Assembly (NCBI RefSeq): GCF_003369915.1
Contig: NW_022881614.1
Span: 19,260,336-19,324,335 of the forward strand
Reading direction: 5' to 3'
DNA length: 64,000 bases
DNA from: Drosophila miranda
Lineage: Eukaryota; Arthropoda; Insecta; Diptera; Drosophilidae
In this document: positions 1 through 11,131 of the stretch, piece by piece
Position numbering within the stretch: position 1 is the first letter of the stretch
Layout: the number at the start of each line of letters is the position of its first letter
Program-made: the position numbers and the translations under genes
The notes under the pieces: model-generated
Database searches by the model: none
Told to the model about the DNA's origin: nothing
What the model saw: only the letters and a program-made list of their open reading frames with translations

Positions 1-1
1 C

Positions 2-388
2 GAAGCTAGTACAACAGATTCAGGTACAAATAAAGATCAATCGAAATCGTCTCAATCAAATCGAAAGAATGTTGGAAACTATTATCCAAATTATAATACT
101 ACTAACTATCACAATCAAACTCAGAGTTCATCTGGAACAGGTCAGACTAATCGAACAAATCAAAATCAAAATTTCCAAAATCCTGGATTATACAATGAGT
201 TCAAAAATTCCTTGAATCAAGGTATGGCTCAGAATCCATTCAATCAGCAAATATCTCAAAACCAAGCTAGTGGGAGTGGACCCAACCAACCTACTAAAAG
301 AGGGAGGGAGAGCCAGAGTGGCCAAACGAAGATGGACGTAAATTTTCATCAAGCCGCCTCGGAAGAAACCGAGGAGGACCCTATATAA
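2..388 (+). CDS. Errantivirus gag, C-terminal fragment
   Basis: An open frame enters from the window edge and ends at TAA 386-388. The product is very rich in Asn, Gln and Ser with little hydrophobic content, as in the C-terminal tail of several errantivirus Gag proteins. No CCHC zinc knuckle is visible in this part. The pol frame overlaps it in the -1 register. Only the tail of the protein is present, so its structural role in the particle is inferred from gene order. Confidence 0.75.
   Translation, partial: EASTTDSGTNKDQSKSSQSNRKNVGNYYPNYNTTNYHNQTQSSSGTGQTNRTNQNQNFQNPGLYNEFKNSLNQGMAQNPFNQQISQNQASGSGPNQPTKRGRESQSGQTKMDVNFHQAASEETEEDPI
340..346 (+). promoter_or_regulatory. Candidate -1 frameshift slippery heptamer (A AAT TTT)
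   Basis: Read in the gag frame, the seven bases are A AAT TTT, which fits the X XXY YYZ pattern for -1 ribosomal slippage. A slip here moves translation from the gag frame into the pol frame, which stays open across the gag stop at 386-388. The spacing and frames fit; I have not folded a downstream pseudoknot or stem. Confidence 0.4.
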
Positions 389-2265
389 ACATTACCATTA
401 ATAAAAGAATATTAAGGTGTATCGCTGACTCGGGATCATCGATCAACATCATGAAAGAAAATTATACAGATTCCGAGATAAAAGACGATAACCTTACGGT
501 CCATACCATCAATGGACCTGTCCGTTTAACTAAGAGTATAATGAGGAATGCGAACAAAACATGTCCGTCCGAACAAAAGTTCTACATACATAACTTTTCC
601 GAAAATTATGATATTTTATTAGGAAGAGAATACTTGATGGCAAGTAAAGCCCTCATCGATTACAGAAATGACACTGTAACACTAGGAGCTAGGTCGTACC
701 CAATCATTCAGAGTGGAGAAGTTATTGAAGCCGGCAAGACCGCACAGAAGTGCACTGATCCCTCTACAAAAGAAGAGAAGATCGCACCTAAGTGCCTTGA
801 CCCATCTCCAGAGGGAGATCAATACTTCGCTTCCGCTCTAGACAGTGAATTAAGGGAATGTAATCAATTAAGATTTGAACACTTAATCGACGAAGAGAGG
901 GAAGAGTTAAAGAAGGTCTTATATGAGTTTAAGGATGTGCAGTACAGAGAAGGTGACAATTTGACTTTCACAAGTACAATCAAGCACGAGATCAAAACTC
1001 AACATGAAGACCCGGTCTACAGACGACCATACAAATATGCCCAGATACATGATCAGGAGGTAAACCAGCAAATCAAAGATATGATCAGGCAGGGAATAAT
1101 TCGAAAGTCGAATTCTCCTTACTGCTCGCCCATATCTATCATTCCGAAGAAGATAGATGCTTCAAGAAAGCAAAAATATCGAATGGTAGTAGACTATAGA
1201 AGTCTAAATGAAATAACAGTTAAGGACAAATTCCCAACTCCACGAATGGATGAAATCCTAGACAAACTAGGTAAATGTCAGTATTTTACGACAATCGATT
1301 TAGCAAAAGGTTTCCATCAAATACCCATGGAACCTAGCTCAATCCCCAAAACTGCGTTCTCCACTAAGCATGGACATTACGAGTTCACTCGTATGCCCTT
1401 TGCGCTAACCACTGCCCCAGCTACCTTCCAAAGATGTATGAACAATCTGCTAGAAGAGTTAATCTTCAAAGATTTCTTTGTATACTTAGATGACATCATT
1501 ATATTTTCCACTTCATTGGAAGAACACTTGTTGTCACTAAGGAGAGTATTTGGAAAGTTGAGAGACGCCAACTTGAAGCTACAAATGGATAAATGTGAAT
1601 TCATGAAAAAGGAAACTGAATTCCTAGGTCATGTAGGCACTCCTGAAGGGAGGGTTTCAAATACAGGCAAAATCTCTTCCATTGTCAAATTTCCAATACC
1701 AGAAACGACTAAACAAATAAAGTCATTCTTAGGTCTGTGCGGGTTCTACAGGAAATTCATTCCTAATTTTGCAAACATAGCAAAACCCATGACACTCAAA
1801 CTAAAGAAAGGAGCTGTCATAGACCCCAAGGAAGAAAAGTACTTCGAGGCATTTGAGAGACTAAAAGTACTCATCACCTCAGACCCTATCCTTGCGTTCC
1901 CAGACTTTGACAAAATGTTCACGGTAACAACCGACGCTAGTAACATAGCATTGGGAGCGGTTTTGTCACAAGAACACAAACCGATCTGCTACGCTAGCAG
2001 AACCCTAAATGAACATGAAATAAACTATTCAGCCATCGAAAAGGAATTATTAGCGATCGTATGGGCAACCAAGTATTTCCGTTCATACCTGTTCGGTAGA
2101 ACATTCGAGATACAAAGCGATCATAAACCCTTGATTTGGTTGAACAACCTCAAGGAGCCAAATATGAAATTACAAAGGAGGAAAATAAGACTAAATGAGT
2201 TTGATTTTAAAAGGAAATATCTACCAGGCAAAGAAAATCATGTAGCTGATGCCTTTCAAGGGTAA
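388..2265 (+). pseudogene. Errantivirus pol, protease-RT-RNase H part (frame ends early)
   Basis: The frame is continuous with the -1 frame of gag. An aspartic protease active-site motif (DSGSS) is encoded at about 433-447. It is followed by a reverse transcriptase with the catalytic YLDD at about 1481-1492 and an RNase H domain with TTDAS near 1930. The frame stops at 2263-2265, just where the conserved end of RNase H should continue toward integrase. A neighbouring frame carries on with pol-like residues, so a small indel near 2245 has broken the polyprotein. The break may be real decay or a sequence error. Confidence 0.85.
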
Positions 2266-3637
2266 AGATTAATGAAAATCTCCTTGGAGAAGCTTCCAAT
2301 AGCGTTGGTGCAACTGTACATAGCGCACAGGAAGACAATACAAATCACATTGCTATCACGGAAAGACCAATTAACTATTTCAATCGGCAAATTGAGCTAA
2401 TAAAAGGCAATGAAGATAAGGTAGAAACAATTCGTTATTTTCACAAGCTAATCATCAAGATCACGTATAAGGAAATGACTAACACCTTAGCGAAGGATAT
2501 AATAAAGGAATATCTATGCACCAAAAAGAGCGCATTATATTTCCATAACGAAATAGATTTTCCTCCTTTCCAAAAAGCCTATTTAGAAATCATTAATTCT
2601 AACAATATAACCAAAGCTATTAAATCAAGCACGAAACTCCTAGATATTCAGAATTACACTGAATTTAAAGAAACCATATTAAAGAATCATAAAGGCTTAC
2701 TCCATCCAGGGATAGAGAAAACAGTCAATTGGTTTAGGGAAAATACTATTACCCGGATTATCAAACACTAATCCAAAACATCATAAACGAATGTCCTACT
2801 TGTAATATTGCCAAAAGAGAGCATAGAAATACGAAGTTGGCATTCGAAACTACACCGGAAATACTGAACATCAGAGAGAAATACGTCATAGATTTCTATA
2901 TGGTTGGTAACCAACAGTTCTTATCATGTATTGACGTATACTCGAAGTTTGCCACTCTTGTAGAAGTAAAAAGTCGTGACTGTTTAGAAGCAAAAAGAGC
3001 CATCATGAAAGTTTTTAACGAGATGGGCAAACCAATTGAAATCAAAGCCGATAAAGATTCAGCTTTTATGTGCACAGCATTGCAAGCATGGCTGAAGGCG
3101 GAAAACGTCATAATAGAGATCACTTCCAGCAAAAATGGAATATCTGACGTAGAAAGATTTCATAAAACAGTAAATGAAAAATTAAGAATAATATCTAGCG
3201 AGGATAACCCAGAAAATAGATTCACGAAGTTTGAATTAATTCTTTATACTTATAATCATAAAACCAAACATAATACCACAAATAGGACACCAGCTGATAT
3301 ATTCATTTATGCAGGCTTACCTGAGTATGACACCCAACTAAATAAAGTGAATAAAATCACTCAATTAAATAAAAACCGCATAGAGTATGAAGTAGATACC
3401 CGCTATAAACTATCACCTCTAGTTAAGTCTAAGGTAACAAATCCTTTCAAAAGGACGGGCGAAATTAGACAGGTAGACGAATGTTTTTCGTTTTTTTTTG
3501 AAGAAAAGAATAGGGGTAGGAAAATAACTCATTATAAATCAAAATTCAAGAAAAAGAAGAAATCTAATAGAAGCAAATATAATAATTCCAGAGAAACCGA
3601 GGAAGTTAATGGAATCGGCGAACTTCAACACAATTAA
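2266..3637 (+). pseudogene. Errantivirus pol, integrase part (second frame break)
   Basis: Pol continues in a second frame to a stop near 2771 and then in a third frame from about 2773 to 3637. The first piece covers the linker and the zinc-binding N-terminal part of integrase; the break falls inside that region. The third piece carries the integrase catalytic core, with Asp in a VIDFY context, Asp in ADKDS and Glu in DVERFH as the DDE triad, then a Lys-rich C-terminus. The 3' end overlaps the env start by 29 bases. With two breaks in pol the copy should not make a complete polyprotein as written. Confidence 0.82.
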
Positions 3638-5024
3638 AATCCTCATCTTCCTCATAATTACCATCGTAACGGCACAGGGCCAAAACATAGAAATAAATCC
3701 TATAAAATCCCAAAACGGATATATGATATTCAAAACTGGATCGATTAACATACCTATCAATTACGAATACCATTATCTAACTGTTAATGTAACTAAAACC
3801 GAAGAACTATACCAAAATTTATTAATGCAAGCCACTAAATTCCAGGACATAATCCAAATAAAATATCTAGTAGACAAATTGCAAAGAGAAATGAACGGGC
3901 TAAAAATAAGCAAAAGAAATAAAAGAGGCCTAATCAATATAGTAGGAACAGCCTACAAATATCTCTTTGGAACACTAGATCAGGAAGATAAAGTCGATTT
4001 GGAACAAAAAATAGAAAATTTAGCCAGCCATAGCATTCAAATGAATGAACTAAATTTGGTAATAGATGCAGTTAATAGCGGAATAAACGTTATAAACAAA
4101 CTAAATGAAGAAAAAGACAGGAATCAACAAATAGAAATTTTGATATTCAATCTACAACATTTCACAGAATATATCGAAGATATAGAACTAGGTATGCAAT
4201 TAACTAGGCTCGGTATATTTAATCCAAAATTATTAAAACAAGACTACCTGGAACAAATAAATTCTGAGAATATACTAAATATAAAAACCTCCACATGGCT
4301 AAAATCCGATACCAACGAAATTCTAATAATTTCCAACATTCCCAAAGACATTACAAAAGTACCAATCTATAAAATCGTTCCGTATCCAGACGAATTAAAT
4401 AACATGTTAACAGATATGACATACGACAAGTACTACATAAAAAATGAAGAAGTATTTGTTAAAGAAACTAGATTGAAAACCAATGACAATTGTATAATAG
4501 GAATTTTAATGCAAATTCCCACTAAATGTCCATATTCCAAAACTTTTCAAAACTTTCAAATAAACTTTATTGAACCCAATATACTAATCACATGGAATCT
4601 TCCAAAAACAACGCTAAACCAGAATTGTGTAAACCAAGAAATCATAGCGGAAGGAAATACCATTATAAAAATCTACAACTGTTCAATCCAATTAAATGAA
4701 TTTACAATATCAAACACAATGTTAGATTTTGCCCAGAATGTTTATGTCAACAACAACATAACTAAAATAAAACCACTGTCGTATGTCCAAACTAATGAAA
4801 TAATAATGCAATACACCAAATATAGTAACCTATTACAAATAAGTCTACTAGTTTCATTTGTCATAATTATATTAGTACTACTAAGTTATGTAGCTGTTAA
4901 ATTTAAGAAAACTTCTAAAAGAGTCACGGTTAAATGTATTAACCCTATAATAGAAGCAGAAGAGGAACCAACCTCAGCCACCGCACTTGACACCCCGTCA
5001 CTATACCCGAGGGTAATCGCCTAG
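3609..5024 (+). CDS. Errantivirus env glycoprotein, open over its full length
   Basis: This is a 471-residue open frame. The N-terminus has a hydrophobic signal-type segment (roughly residues 8-24). A furin-type basic cleavage site (RNKR) near residues 105-108 is followed by the hydrophobic start expected of the fusion subunit. Near the C-terminus (about residues 415-438) is one long hydrophobic membrane anchor with a short cytoplasmic tail, and there are several N-glycosylation sequons. In errantiviruses Env is translated from a spliced message; I did not define the splice sites. Its intact reading frame contrasts with the broken pol of the same copy. Infectivity cannot be judged from sequence alone. 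Confidence 0.88.
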   Translation: MESANFNTIKILIFLIITIVTAQGQNIEINPIKSQNGYMIFKTGSINIPINYEYHYLTVNVTKTEELYQNLLMQATKFQDIIQIKYLVDKLQREMNGLKISKRNKRGLINIVGTAYKYLFGTLDQEDKVDLEQKIENLASHSIQMNELNLVIDAVNSGINVINKLNEEKDRNQQIEILIFNLQHFTEYIEDIELGMQLTRLGIFNPKLLKQDYLEQINSENILNIKTSTWLKSDTNEILIISNIPKDITKVPIYKIVPYPDELNNMLTDMTYDKYYIKNEEVFVKETRLKTNDNCIIGILMQIPTKCPYSKTFQNFQINFIEPNILITWNLPKTTLNQNCVNQEIIAEGNTIIKIYNCSIQLNEFTISNTMLDFAQNVYVNNNITKIKPLSYVQTNEIIMQYTKYSNLLQISLLVSFVIIILVLLSYVAVKFKKTSKRVTVKCINPIIEAEEEPTSATALDTPSLYPRVIA

Positions 5025-5048
5025 GGACAGGCTAATAACAAACGGGGG

Positions 5049-5643
5049 AGTGACATATCCATAATTCCCCACATCCCATACACATTATGTTTATGTACAA
5101 TTCATCCACCCCATCCACACAAGTAACAGGACCCCACTCAAGAATCAATAACTGTTTCTTCCCATACTCCAAGCTAGGGCGCCCCATAATATAAACAATG
5201 GACCACATTGTTTCATCAACATTAGAATCACGCCACTCACGAGAAATCGATTCTTTAGAATCACGCCACTCATGAGGACCAATCAAAGCTAGACATAAAA
5301 CCAAGGAGTATCACATTCCTAGCTCCGCCATGTAATGCAACACCGATCGCCAGCAGTGGATGCCTTTCATCAAAGCCGAGGCATCCCCAAATATCGATCT
5401 AGGCACGTACGCCACCGACACGAAGATGCAGCCGAGGAAAGCAACGCCCGAAGCCAGAGTCGGGAGTTCCAAGAGAAGGGCTCATGGAAACTAGCCAGCA
5501 GCAGAGAGATCAGTTCCGTTTGAGACAAGCAGACCCAAAGTCAAGTCGGGGAATTCATTTAAATCTTGTGACATAAAGATATTTAAGTTGTAAAATAAAA
5601 GTCTTTTTTAAAAAACTTAAAATCGAGTTGCGGATATTTAACT
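5049..5643 (+). repeat. Errantivirus 3' LTR
   Basis: The LTR begins AGTGACATAT directly after a purine run (GGGGG at 5044-5048) that serves as polypurine tract. It ends at about ATTTAACT, giving short AGT...ACT terminal repeats, and AT-rich flank follows. A poly(A) signal AATAAA lies at 5594-5599. Inside, a stretch reading AATCACGCCACTCA occurs twice (about 5226 and 5258). The left LTR is outside the window, so LTR divergence and the target-site duplication cannot be read. Confidence 0.8.
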
Positions 5644-6888
5644 ATATATATGTATGCAGTTACATATATGAACATTCTTAAGCTATATCCTCTATTTATA
5701 GAAAGAAATATATATATTTATGCATATTTATTTTAGTATACATATATATATTTTTTCTTATATTGTATATTTAGATACATCATTGTTTTAGTTATAAAGG
5801 AAATAAATGTGTACCATACCCCCACCCCTGCCCATTCTTTATTTATTTTGTGGCGGTAGGTCAGTTCATCAAAAGACCCAAAACAAGAACCAAACTCAAA
5901 TTTCAGTTCTAGCGGCCAGCAATACTAAACACACACACGCAAAGTACGTGAGAATGCATGTGCACCCATACACTAAAACATGCTGGAGGCAAAAAAGAAC
6001 CAGACCTGAGAGAGTTAAAAAAATCTGAAAAAGCATACAATCACATATTTTTGTCGAAATATATTGCGTGTGTACCCACACATGCAAAGATGTTCTCTCT
6101 GCGTTCTCTCTCATGTTGACGCGTCAGTACTCTGGGGTACTCAACGCGCTAGCCAGTGTGTGACGCTTTCGTGGTATGAACTGGCACATCTATATACTGT
6201 ATGGTTAGTGATGAAATGTTGCAGAGTACGTATATATTACAAGGATAGGTCGCGGGCGAAATTCTAAAATATAATCGGAATTCAATTTACTTTTATTTGC
6301 TATTTATTTTCTAAAATTTAAAACCACTCGAGTTTAGTTTGTTTGCTTCTTGATATGTACCTGTAACATGAAAATCATTTATGAGGCTTAATAAAATACT
6401 GGAAATTTCTATTTCCGTCTTCAGCCTAGGGGTAGAACAACAAAATCAGAAATTATGTCAACTCTTGCTAAGCATTAAGCATGCGAATGCGGGAGAGCTA
6501 CAGACGTCATGTCTGATTTGGATCTGGCGAGTCGCCTTCTGAATGGCAACTCGGATCAAGTGAGCACTTTCTGGCTACTTTAGGAGCGATCATGAACAAA
6601 AGTTGGGCAGAATTACGACTAGGAAAACCCTGCCCTGCCGCATAATTGTGAATTCAAATTACACATGGGGAATTCTTCCGACGATGCAGCAACAACAAGC
6701 ACATGGAATGCCGCCACCTGCCACCTTCCGCCTGGCGACGGCTTGCTGAGGAGCCTCGATCAGTCGAATGAAATTTGAATAAATGCTCGCACAGATCGAG
6801 CAGCTTGTGGTGCATGCCAATGAGCTTCGGTGGCCGCGCATCACTCACAATAAATAGATGTCGACATTCTGTGGCCTCCACACTCACA
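5644..6888. other. Intergenic, AT-rich, no gene recognised
   Basis: The first part is full of TATA/ATAT stretches and the middle has short CA tracts. Short open frames exist on both strands but show no conserved motif, signal peptide or splice structure. The last 200 bases are the presumptive upstream region of the small secreted gene at 6889. An AATAAAT stretch at 6849 looks TATA-like but is only about 40 bases from the ATG, so I do not call a promoter. Confidence 0.5.
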
Positions 6889-7219
6889 ATGGATCCACTC
6901 AAGAGCTATCTGCTGCTCCTGACCACGACCGTCTGTCTGACGCTCTGTGTCCTGGCCACGCCCACTCTCAGCAAGTCCAAAGCAGTCGCCCTGAAGCCGA
7001 TCAACCTTCCGGATCCAAGCCAACTCCTATCCACTCTGTCATCCAAGCTTATCAAGCCGAAGCCCGCCTTTATTTCGGATCCTAAGCAGCTTCTGGAGGG
7101 CCTATCTTCCAAAGCCCGTCGTTGTGGTCAAGCCGGTGCTTGTCGGTGGTGCCGGCGGAAGTGGACACGGACATGGTCATGGACACGGACATCATGGAAA
7201 AAATAAGTTTACAAGCTAA
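6889..7219 (+). CDS. Small secreted protein with Gly-His tail (unrecognised; one frame break)
   Basis: ATG 6889 opens a protein with a clear signal peptide: a charged start followed by a Leu/Thr-rich hydrophobic core to about residue 23. A Lys/Pro/Leu/Ser-rich stretch follows, with DPSQLLSTLSSK and DPKQLLEGLSSK as an internal near-repeat. In the nominal frame it turns into Arg/Trp-rich sequence after about residue 74 and stops at 7204-7206. Skipping one A at 7111 instead yields a Val/Pro/Gly stretch ending in alternating Gly-His and a stop at 7217-7219, which looks far more like a real secreted fly peptide. I therefore read an extra base, or a frameshift, in the AAA run at 7111-7113. A poly(A) signal follows. 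Function is unknown; I do not recognise the orthologue. Confidence 0.6.
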
Positions 7220-7262
7220 TTACAATTTTAGAAATTTATAATTAAGAAGATTTCGAACTCCG

Positions 7263-7268
7263 AATAAA
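7263..7268 (+). terminator. Poly(A) signal of the small secreted gene
   Basis: AATAAA lies 44 bases after the inferred stop of the gene at 6889, which supports this being a complete transcribed unit. Confidence 0.5.
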
Positions 7269-8032
7269 GTAAGATTTAAATATAAAAGTGTCGCGGCTAT
7301 AAGTTATGTACTTTCATAGATAATTTCAAGATAAAAAAAAAATATATTTAGAAACAACAATTCAATTCAATATAATCTATTTGAACAGAATCAGCTCTAA
7401 GAATCCGACCTGGATTCAGTCGTTCAGTTTGCTTGAAAAGTGAAAGGGAGAAAACCTTCGAAGGATTCCAATAAGCGCATCTCGATGTGCATAATGATGG
7501 GTCCTAATGAGTGCCTTTGTGAGCAAATTGAAAGGCGTTGCTGAGAGCAGGCTGCTGTGAAGTCGAATCATCCTGTCGCCCACAGGACGTATGCGCAATT
7601 GCAATTGAATGGGAATGTTCCTCGAACGGAGGAAGGACAGCGCTCGGCAGGCGACGCACATTAATACACAGCTGCGGGCCAAGTGTCGATACGAGTGGAA
7701 GCGCATTTTAATCAACCTAATCATAATCATATGACCATAACAGACATTTAACCACAAATACTCAGAGATGTAACCCCATAATTTATACAGTTTTCTTTTC
7801 TTGTCGCTTGCGTTGTCTTGGGACCGTTGTAATCAGCAGCAGAGTCGGCCAATACTAACCGCGTGTTATGCAAAACCCAACAACCAACCCTCAACCCAAA
7901 GCCACGACCCCAAACCAAAACGTAGCGCCCAACACAGACACAGTTGCAGACAGAGAGACAGCCCCAGCCACAACCCAACTGCCCCACCACGCCCATGACA
8001 GCAGCCCTAGCATCCAATTGATGCAAAAGGGG
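7269..8032. other. Intergenic, no gene recognised
   Basis: Mixed-composition sequence between the small gene and the TATA box at 8033. Purine-pyrimidine-biased runs near 7880-7980 give open frames on both strands with low-complexity Pro/Thr/Gln translation, and I see no coding signal in them. Confidence 0.45.
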
Positions 8033-8039
8033 TATAAAA
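8033..8039 (+). promoter_or_regulatory. TATA box of a candidate first exon
   Basis: TATAAAA sits in GGGGTATAAAAGCC. A start site about 30 bases on (near 8063) would give a first exon of about 105 bases ending at a strong donor at 8172. This is the clearest core promoter in the first 36 kb. Confidence 0.55.
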
Positions 8040-8062
8040 GCCAGTTGGACAGAAGTTTTGCA

Positions 8063-8171
8063 AACATTTTGAACCGTTTGCGGACTCCGACAGAGTTTTG
8101 TGTTAGAATCCATATCCATACTTGCAATATTTAGGAAGTGAACGCGCAGCTTGCTAAGGGCTCTCAGAATG
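8063..8171 (+). other. Candidate first exon ending in ATG|GTAAGT (possible ITP leader)
   Basis: Between the TATA box and a near-perfect donor (GTAAGTAAG from 8172) lies a short exon whose last three bases are ATG (8169-8171). If spliced to the first ITP coding exon at 36574, which itself begins ATG right after an AG acceptor, the two start codons would be in frame and adjacent. The same strand, the phase-0 junction and the lack of other plus-strand acceptors with coding sequence in between make ITP the best recipient. The intron would be about 28 kb. This linkage is inference. Confidence 0.35.
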
Positions 8172-10480
8172 GTAAGTAAGAATGGTGGATCGATCCACCA
8201 TCGGGACCGAGATCTAGTGGGATGGGATGGGAACGGGATTGAAAGCTGCGGTTAGAGAACCCTATCCTATCGATTTATGCTCGATCGTTTGCGGTTGAAT
8301 GGAGATTGGGCTGGGGATTGGCGTTAGTTTGTGTTTGTTTGTTTGTCTGTGTTTGTGCGGTGGTTGCCGATTTGGCAATTATTTCTCAGAGCTGGCTTCA
8401 ATTACATCGCCACTAGAAACGAATTTTTTGAAAATGCTATTTATGCACAGACTCTAAAGACATCATCCTCCTCTTGTCTTTCTTCGTTTGCGTTTCTCGT
8501 GCAGCTTAATCTCGTTCGTTCAAAGTCAAACTTCTGGGCTGCATTTCATAAGGTTGCATAAGCTGTATGCACAACAGCTTGTCCCAGGTACAGGTACAGC
8601 TACTTGATTGTCAATCGCATCGAACAGCTGCCAGTTCTCAGTCCCGTTCTCAGGGCAAGTGTTCTATTCAGGGAGATACCATACCGACATCATTGAATCA
8701 TACTTGTTCCATATTACAAGTTTGTTGACACCCCGCCGTCGTATACGTAATATTTGTATTCCAAAAACGAAACCTGAATGTGCAATACATAAAAAAAGTT
8801 TTATATATTATATTAAGTGGCAGGGGAGCAGTGAAAAGTGGGGTGATGGATGACACACGAGCCGCGGGGCAGAGTGCGAGCGCAAGCGCACAATGATCGT
8901 AAATCTAATTGTGAACAAGCCTACATTGTTCGTGTATGGTACTCTGTAGGCATAGCTACTACTACAATTTATGTACATATATATATTAAGTCACGATCTG
9001 TCGCTGGCTCTGCGGGTGCTGCGGGCGGACAGTCGGATGGACGGAACGGAACGGACAGAACGGAAACGGGCAATTATTTGCGACGCAAACGTTTTACACA
9101 CGCTTTTACAGTGCATTTACGAGTACTTAGTACAATGAAGATCATGGAGATCTCCAGTGGGAGCTCGAATTCCTGCTGCTTCTGCACTTTTAGGAGTGTC
9201 GTGTGGGCGGACCTGCTGCCGCCCATATGGAGAGAGTTTCTTTTAGCTCGTGATGCTCGCGCTTCTTTTGCCTGAGCGCATGACTTACAGTGAAATTCTT
9301 CAATTTCAATTTCAATTTCAATGAGTGCGCTCGTGTTTGTGTGTGTATGACACGGTAAGCCCAGCGTCAGTGGCCAGGGGCGTCGTCTGATCGCCGAGTA
9401 AAACGGCAGGGGGCTAAACACTGCGATAACCCAAGCAACGACCATGACTGCAGCTCTCGCTTTTGGATGGGGAACTTGGATATGGATGGGGCCTTATCAC
9501 CCCCCTGGTTACTTCCTTTGTTCGTCTAAAGACCCCATTAGAGGCGCTTGTCTCCGCCAGCGAGTCTCGGGGAAAGAAGCGGCGAGTGGGGGCCTGATTT
9601 GAGGCCGCATTGTCTGAGAGACACACATACAAAAGCAAACACGAAACAAAACGATATAAACCGCTGGCACATGCGTGCTTTTCGAGCAAGAAACGTTCTA
9701 TATACAGGCGAGGGGTGATTCGAGAGTTCTTCGTTATGGAAACAACAAAATTTCAAGCGTAGGGTGACAACTGCACCTGAAATTTGGGATATTTTCTGAT
9801 CGCAGACTGCAATTGATTGCTAGGCTGCTGGGCATATTGTTCAATCAACCCTCGTCCCCTCACATATATGTATGGATCGTCGTATGTGACGATGTATCTG
9901 TGCGATGTGCATGGGCTCTGTCCGTCCGGCGCTCTGCCAGAACGGTCCCAGCATTTTGACATTTGAGTTTTGAAGTTAGTCTGCTTTCGCTTCTCATGCG
10001 GCTTGGGGTTTTTCCCATTTCTTTGGCTGCGGTGGAAAATCCTTTAACATTCGGTGCACTTTTTCGCGATCCGATCGTATACGAATCTGAATCCGTGTCG
10101 TGCCCATTGCCTTGTCTACAGATATCGAATGATATATAGATTTAGCGCATATTTATTTTGTGCAGGGTGAATATTTTGTAAAATTACCCAGAATCGCGTA
10201 TGCATAGGGATATATCCAAATATATGTATGTGAATAATCGGTGCGAACGTAAGAATTGTGCGGCCCCTGCGACGCCAACGCCGACGCCGACGCCGCTGCC
10301 ACTGCCGCCGAGTGTCAAATATGTGGAAATATATTTACAAAGATATATGCAGACATATATATACATATATGTACGTACGTGTTTGTTAGTGTGTGTGGTG
10401 ATTCCCTCCTGGCACTGAATGTCACTAAATGCGCCCGCCCGCCTCCACAACAGGCAGCTTCTTTATCGCATGTGATAGAA
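8172..10480. other. Non-coding, probable intron or upstream region of ITP
   Basis: No conserved coding sequence seen. Present are AT-rich ATATAC runs (8960-8990, 10200-10380), a short tandem CAATTT run at about 9298-9320, and several 60-140 codon frames on both strands without recognisable motifs. Confidence 0.4.
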
Positions 10481-11131
10481 AGAGAGAAAGAGTGCACGAG
10501 AGGAGGAGTGTGTAAGTGAGTGAGAGTGGTTTCGTCGCGCTCTGTGTCTCTGAGTGTGAGTGTGGTTGTGGTGCGTGTAGATCAGTCGCGTCCCCCTTCC
10601 CCACCCCTCAACAATCATTCAACAAACAATTTTCATTCATTGCTCCCCCACTCGGTCCAAGCGGCGATTCTGCTTTGCCTCTTCTCTGATCTGCTCTGAT
10701 CTTCTCTGCTCTGCTCTGTCCCCAAAGCCATGCACAAGCCGACAGCAGATAAGAGGAGAGAGTGAGGAAGAGAGCAAAAGAGAGCCACGCGGCGTGTGAA
10801 CAAAAAGTGCTCTCGTCTCCGGCGACCATAGAACAGTGGGTTGCATAGATAGTGCCCGGGCCACGCCCCCCTATGACGCCTCTTAGGCGTTATCAGCGCA
10901 CACATAAAGACCTGACCAAAATCCACACAAAATGGCGATGAACCCGAGTGCCAGAGAAACACCGCAGGACTGAAACACTGAAACTGCCGTCGGTTCGGCT
11001 CCAAATCAACACATCCATCGACCACAAACCACCATCACCCCCACACCTGGGTGTCCGCCCCGGGAGGAGCGATAAGCAATCGAAAAGTTTGGAGCCCATA
11101 GCTCGCATCGAACCCGAAACAAGCGCCTAAG
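10480..11131 (+). other. Candidate untranslated first exon with strong donor
   Basis: A block rich in GA/CT repeats (AGAGAGAAAGAG at about 10480, CTCTGATCTGCTCTG at about 10685) precedes a GC-richer stretch. It ends in AAGCGCCTAAG|GTAAGCC, a good 5' splice site at 11132. Short upstream open frames (ATG at 10932 and 10948) terminate before or at the donor, as in 5' leader exons. It could be an alternative first exon of ITP. The 5' end is not determinable. Confidence 0.3.

Larger units (their letters stand above)
1..5643 (+). mobile_element. Errantivirus (gypsy-group LTR retrotransposon), 3' part
   Basis: The window opens inside gag and runs through pol and env to a 3' LTR ending near 5643. 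The order gag, protease, reverse transcriptase, RNase H, integrase, env is that of insect errantiviruses, the gypsy-group elements with an envelope gene. The LTR start AGTGACATAT after a purine-rich tract resembles the 17.6/tom/297 cluster. The 5' LTR, primer-binding site and gag N-terminus lie outside the window. Pol is interrupted by at least two frame breaks whereas env is open throughout. The element lies upstream of the small gene at 6889. Confidence 0.93.

Noticed and set aside
5335-5523. 62-codon frame in the LTR
   Set aside because: Lies wholly within the LTR, has no recognisable domain and unremarkable composition; treated as chance.
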